From: Candidatus Dormiibacterota bacterium
GTDB taxonomy: Bacteria > Chloroflexota > Dormibacteria > Aeolococcales > Aeolococcaceae
NCBI GenBank assembly: GCA_003170875.1
Contig: PMYJ01000177.1
Location: 1 to 5,709 of the forward strand
Length of the DNA stretch: 5,709 bases
Direction: 5' to 3'
The notes under the pieces are model-generated. The model was not told where the DNA came from, made no database searches, and saw nothing but the letters and a program-made list of their open reading frames with translations. The position numbers were made by a program, and so were the translations under genes. Shown here piece by piece: positions 5,649 to 5,709 of this stretch (positions within the stretch are counted from its first letter, which is position 1; each line of letters begins with the position of its first letter).

Positions 5649-5709
5649 CTGCGGCAGCGCAGTGGCCAGAACGTCCTGACTTCCCCTGTTGGCGGTGGGC
5701 CACCGTGGC
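5649..5709 (-). other. Region upstream of the CpaF-like gene at the window edge
   Basis: The ATPase reading frame continues through these 61 bases without a stop but also without an ATG, GTG or TTG start in frame. An AGGGGA-like purine stretch on the minus strand (about 5682-5687) is too far (33 bases) from ATG 5648 to serve it well. Either translation starts at 5648 or later with little Shine-Dalgarno help, or the true start lies beyond the window. No promoter is evident. Confidence 0.4.

Noticed and set aside
1..5709. CRISPR array, insertion sequence, tRNA, rRNA, phage or toxin-antitoxin genes
   Set aside because: I saw no regularly spaced direct repeats, transposase motifs, tRNA-like cloverleaf or other such signatures by eye; all long stretches are covered by the four genes.

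Overview
The window is GC-rich bacterial chromosome with ordinary housekeeping-type content. It holds four protein-coding genes and one short coding relic. The codon third positions are strongly G/C, which is why many long antisense frames stay open by chance. High GC, a C-x(5)-C-W-A-V-G repeat relic, a CpaF/TadA-type ATPase and a possibly leaderless GTG start fit an actinobacterial or Chloroflexota/Dormibacterota-like soil lineage. That placement is inference only, because no rRNA or other marker gene is present.

Layout, left to right. (1) The 3' third of an aconitase gene (+) enters from the left edge and stops at 889. It is followed by a perfect 13-bp GC hairpin (902-934). (2) The gap between aconitase and the next gene (890-1141) is not empty. 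On the minus strand it carries about 38 codons of a repeat type typical of large secreted repeat proteins (973-1089), and beside it a second hairpin (1095-1122). (3) A complete M48-family zinc metallopeptidase (-) runs from 2155 down to 1142. (4) A complete RecJ exonuclease (+) runs from about 2333 to 4063. It is divergent from the peptidase, and the two share a region of about 177 bp with a candidate promoter for each. (5) A CpaF/TadA-type secretion ATPase (-) runs from 5648 down to 4116, convergent with recJ. The 52-bp gap between them holds a hairpin that overlaps the ATPase stop codon.

The genes do not form one pathway. They serve the TCA cycle, membrane protein quality control, DNA repair and Tad-type pilus assembly, and each seems to be its own transcription unit, separated by hairpins. 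I found no convincing new multi-gene system. The most notable points are the repeat-protein relic, the basic C-terminal tail of the CpaF-like ATPase with a duplicated R-R-R-x-x-D-W-[VL]-P-E motif, the absence of tadB/tadC immediately downstream of that ATPase, and the possibly leaderless recJ start.
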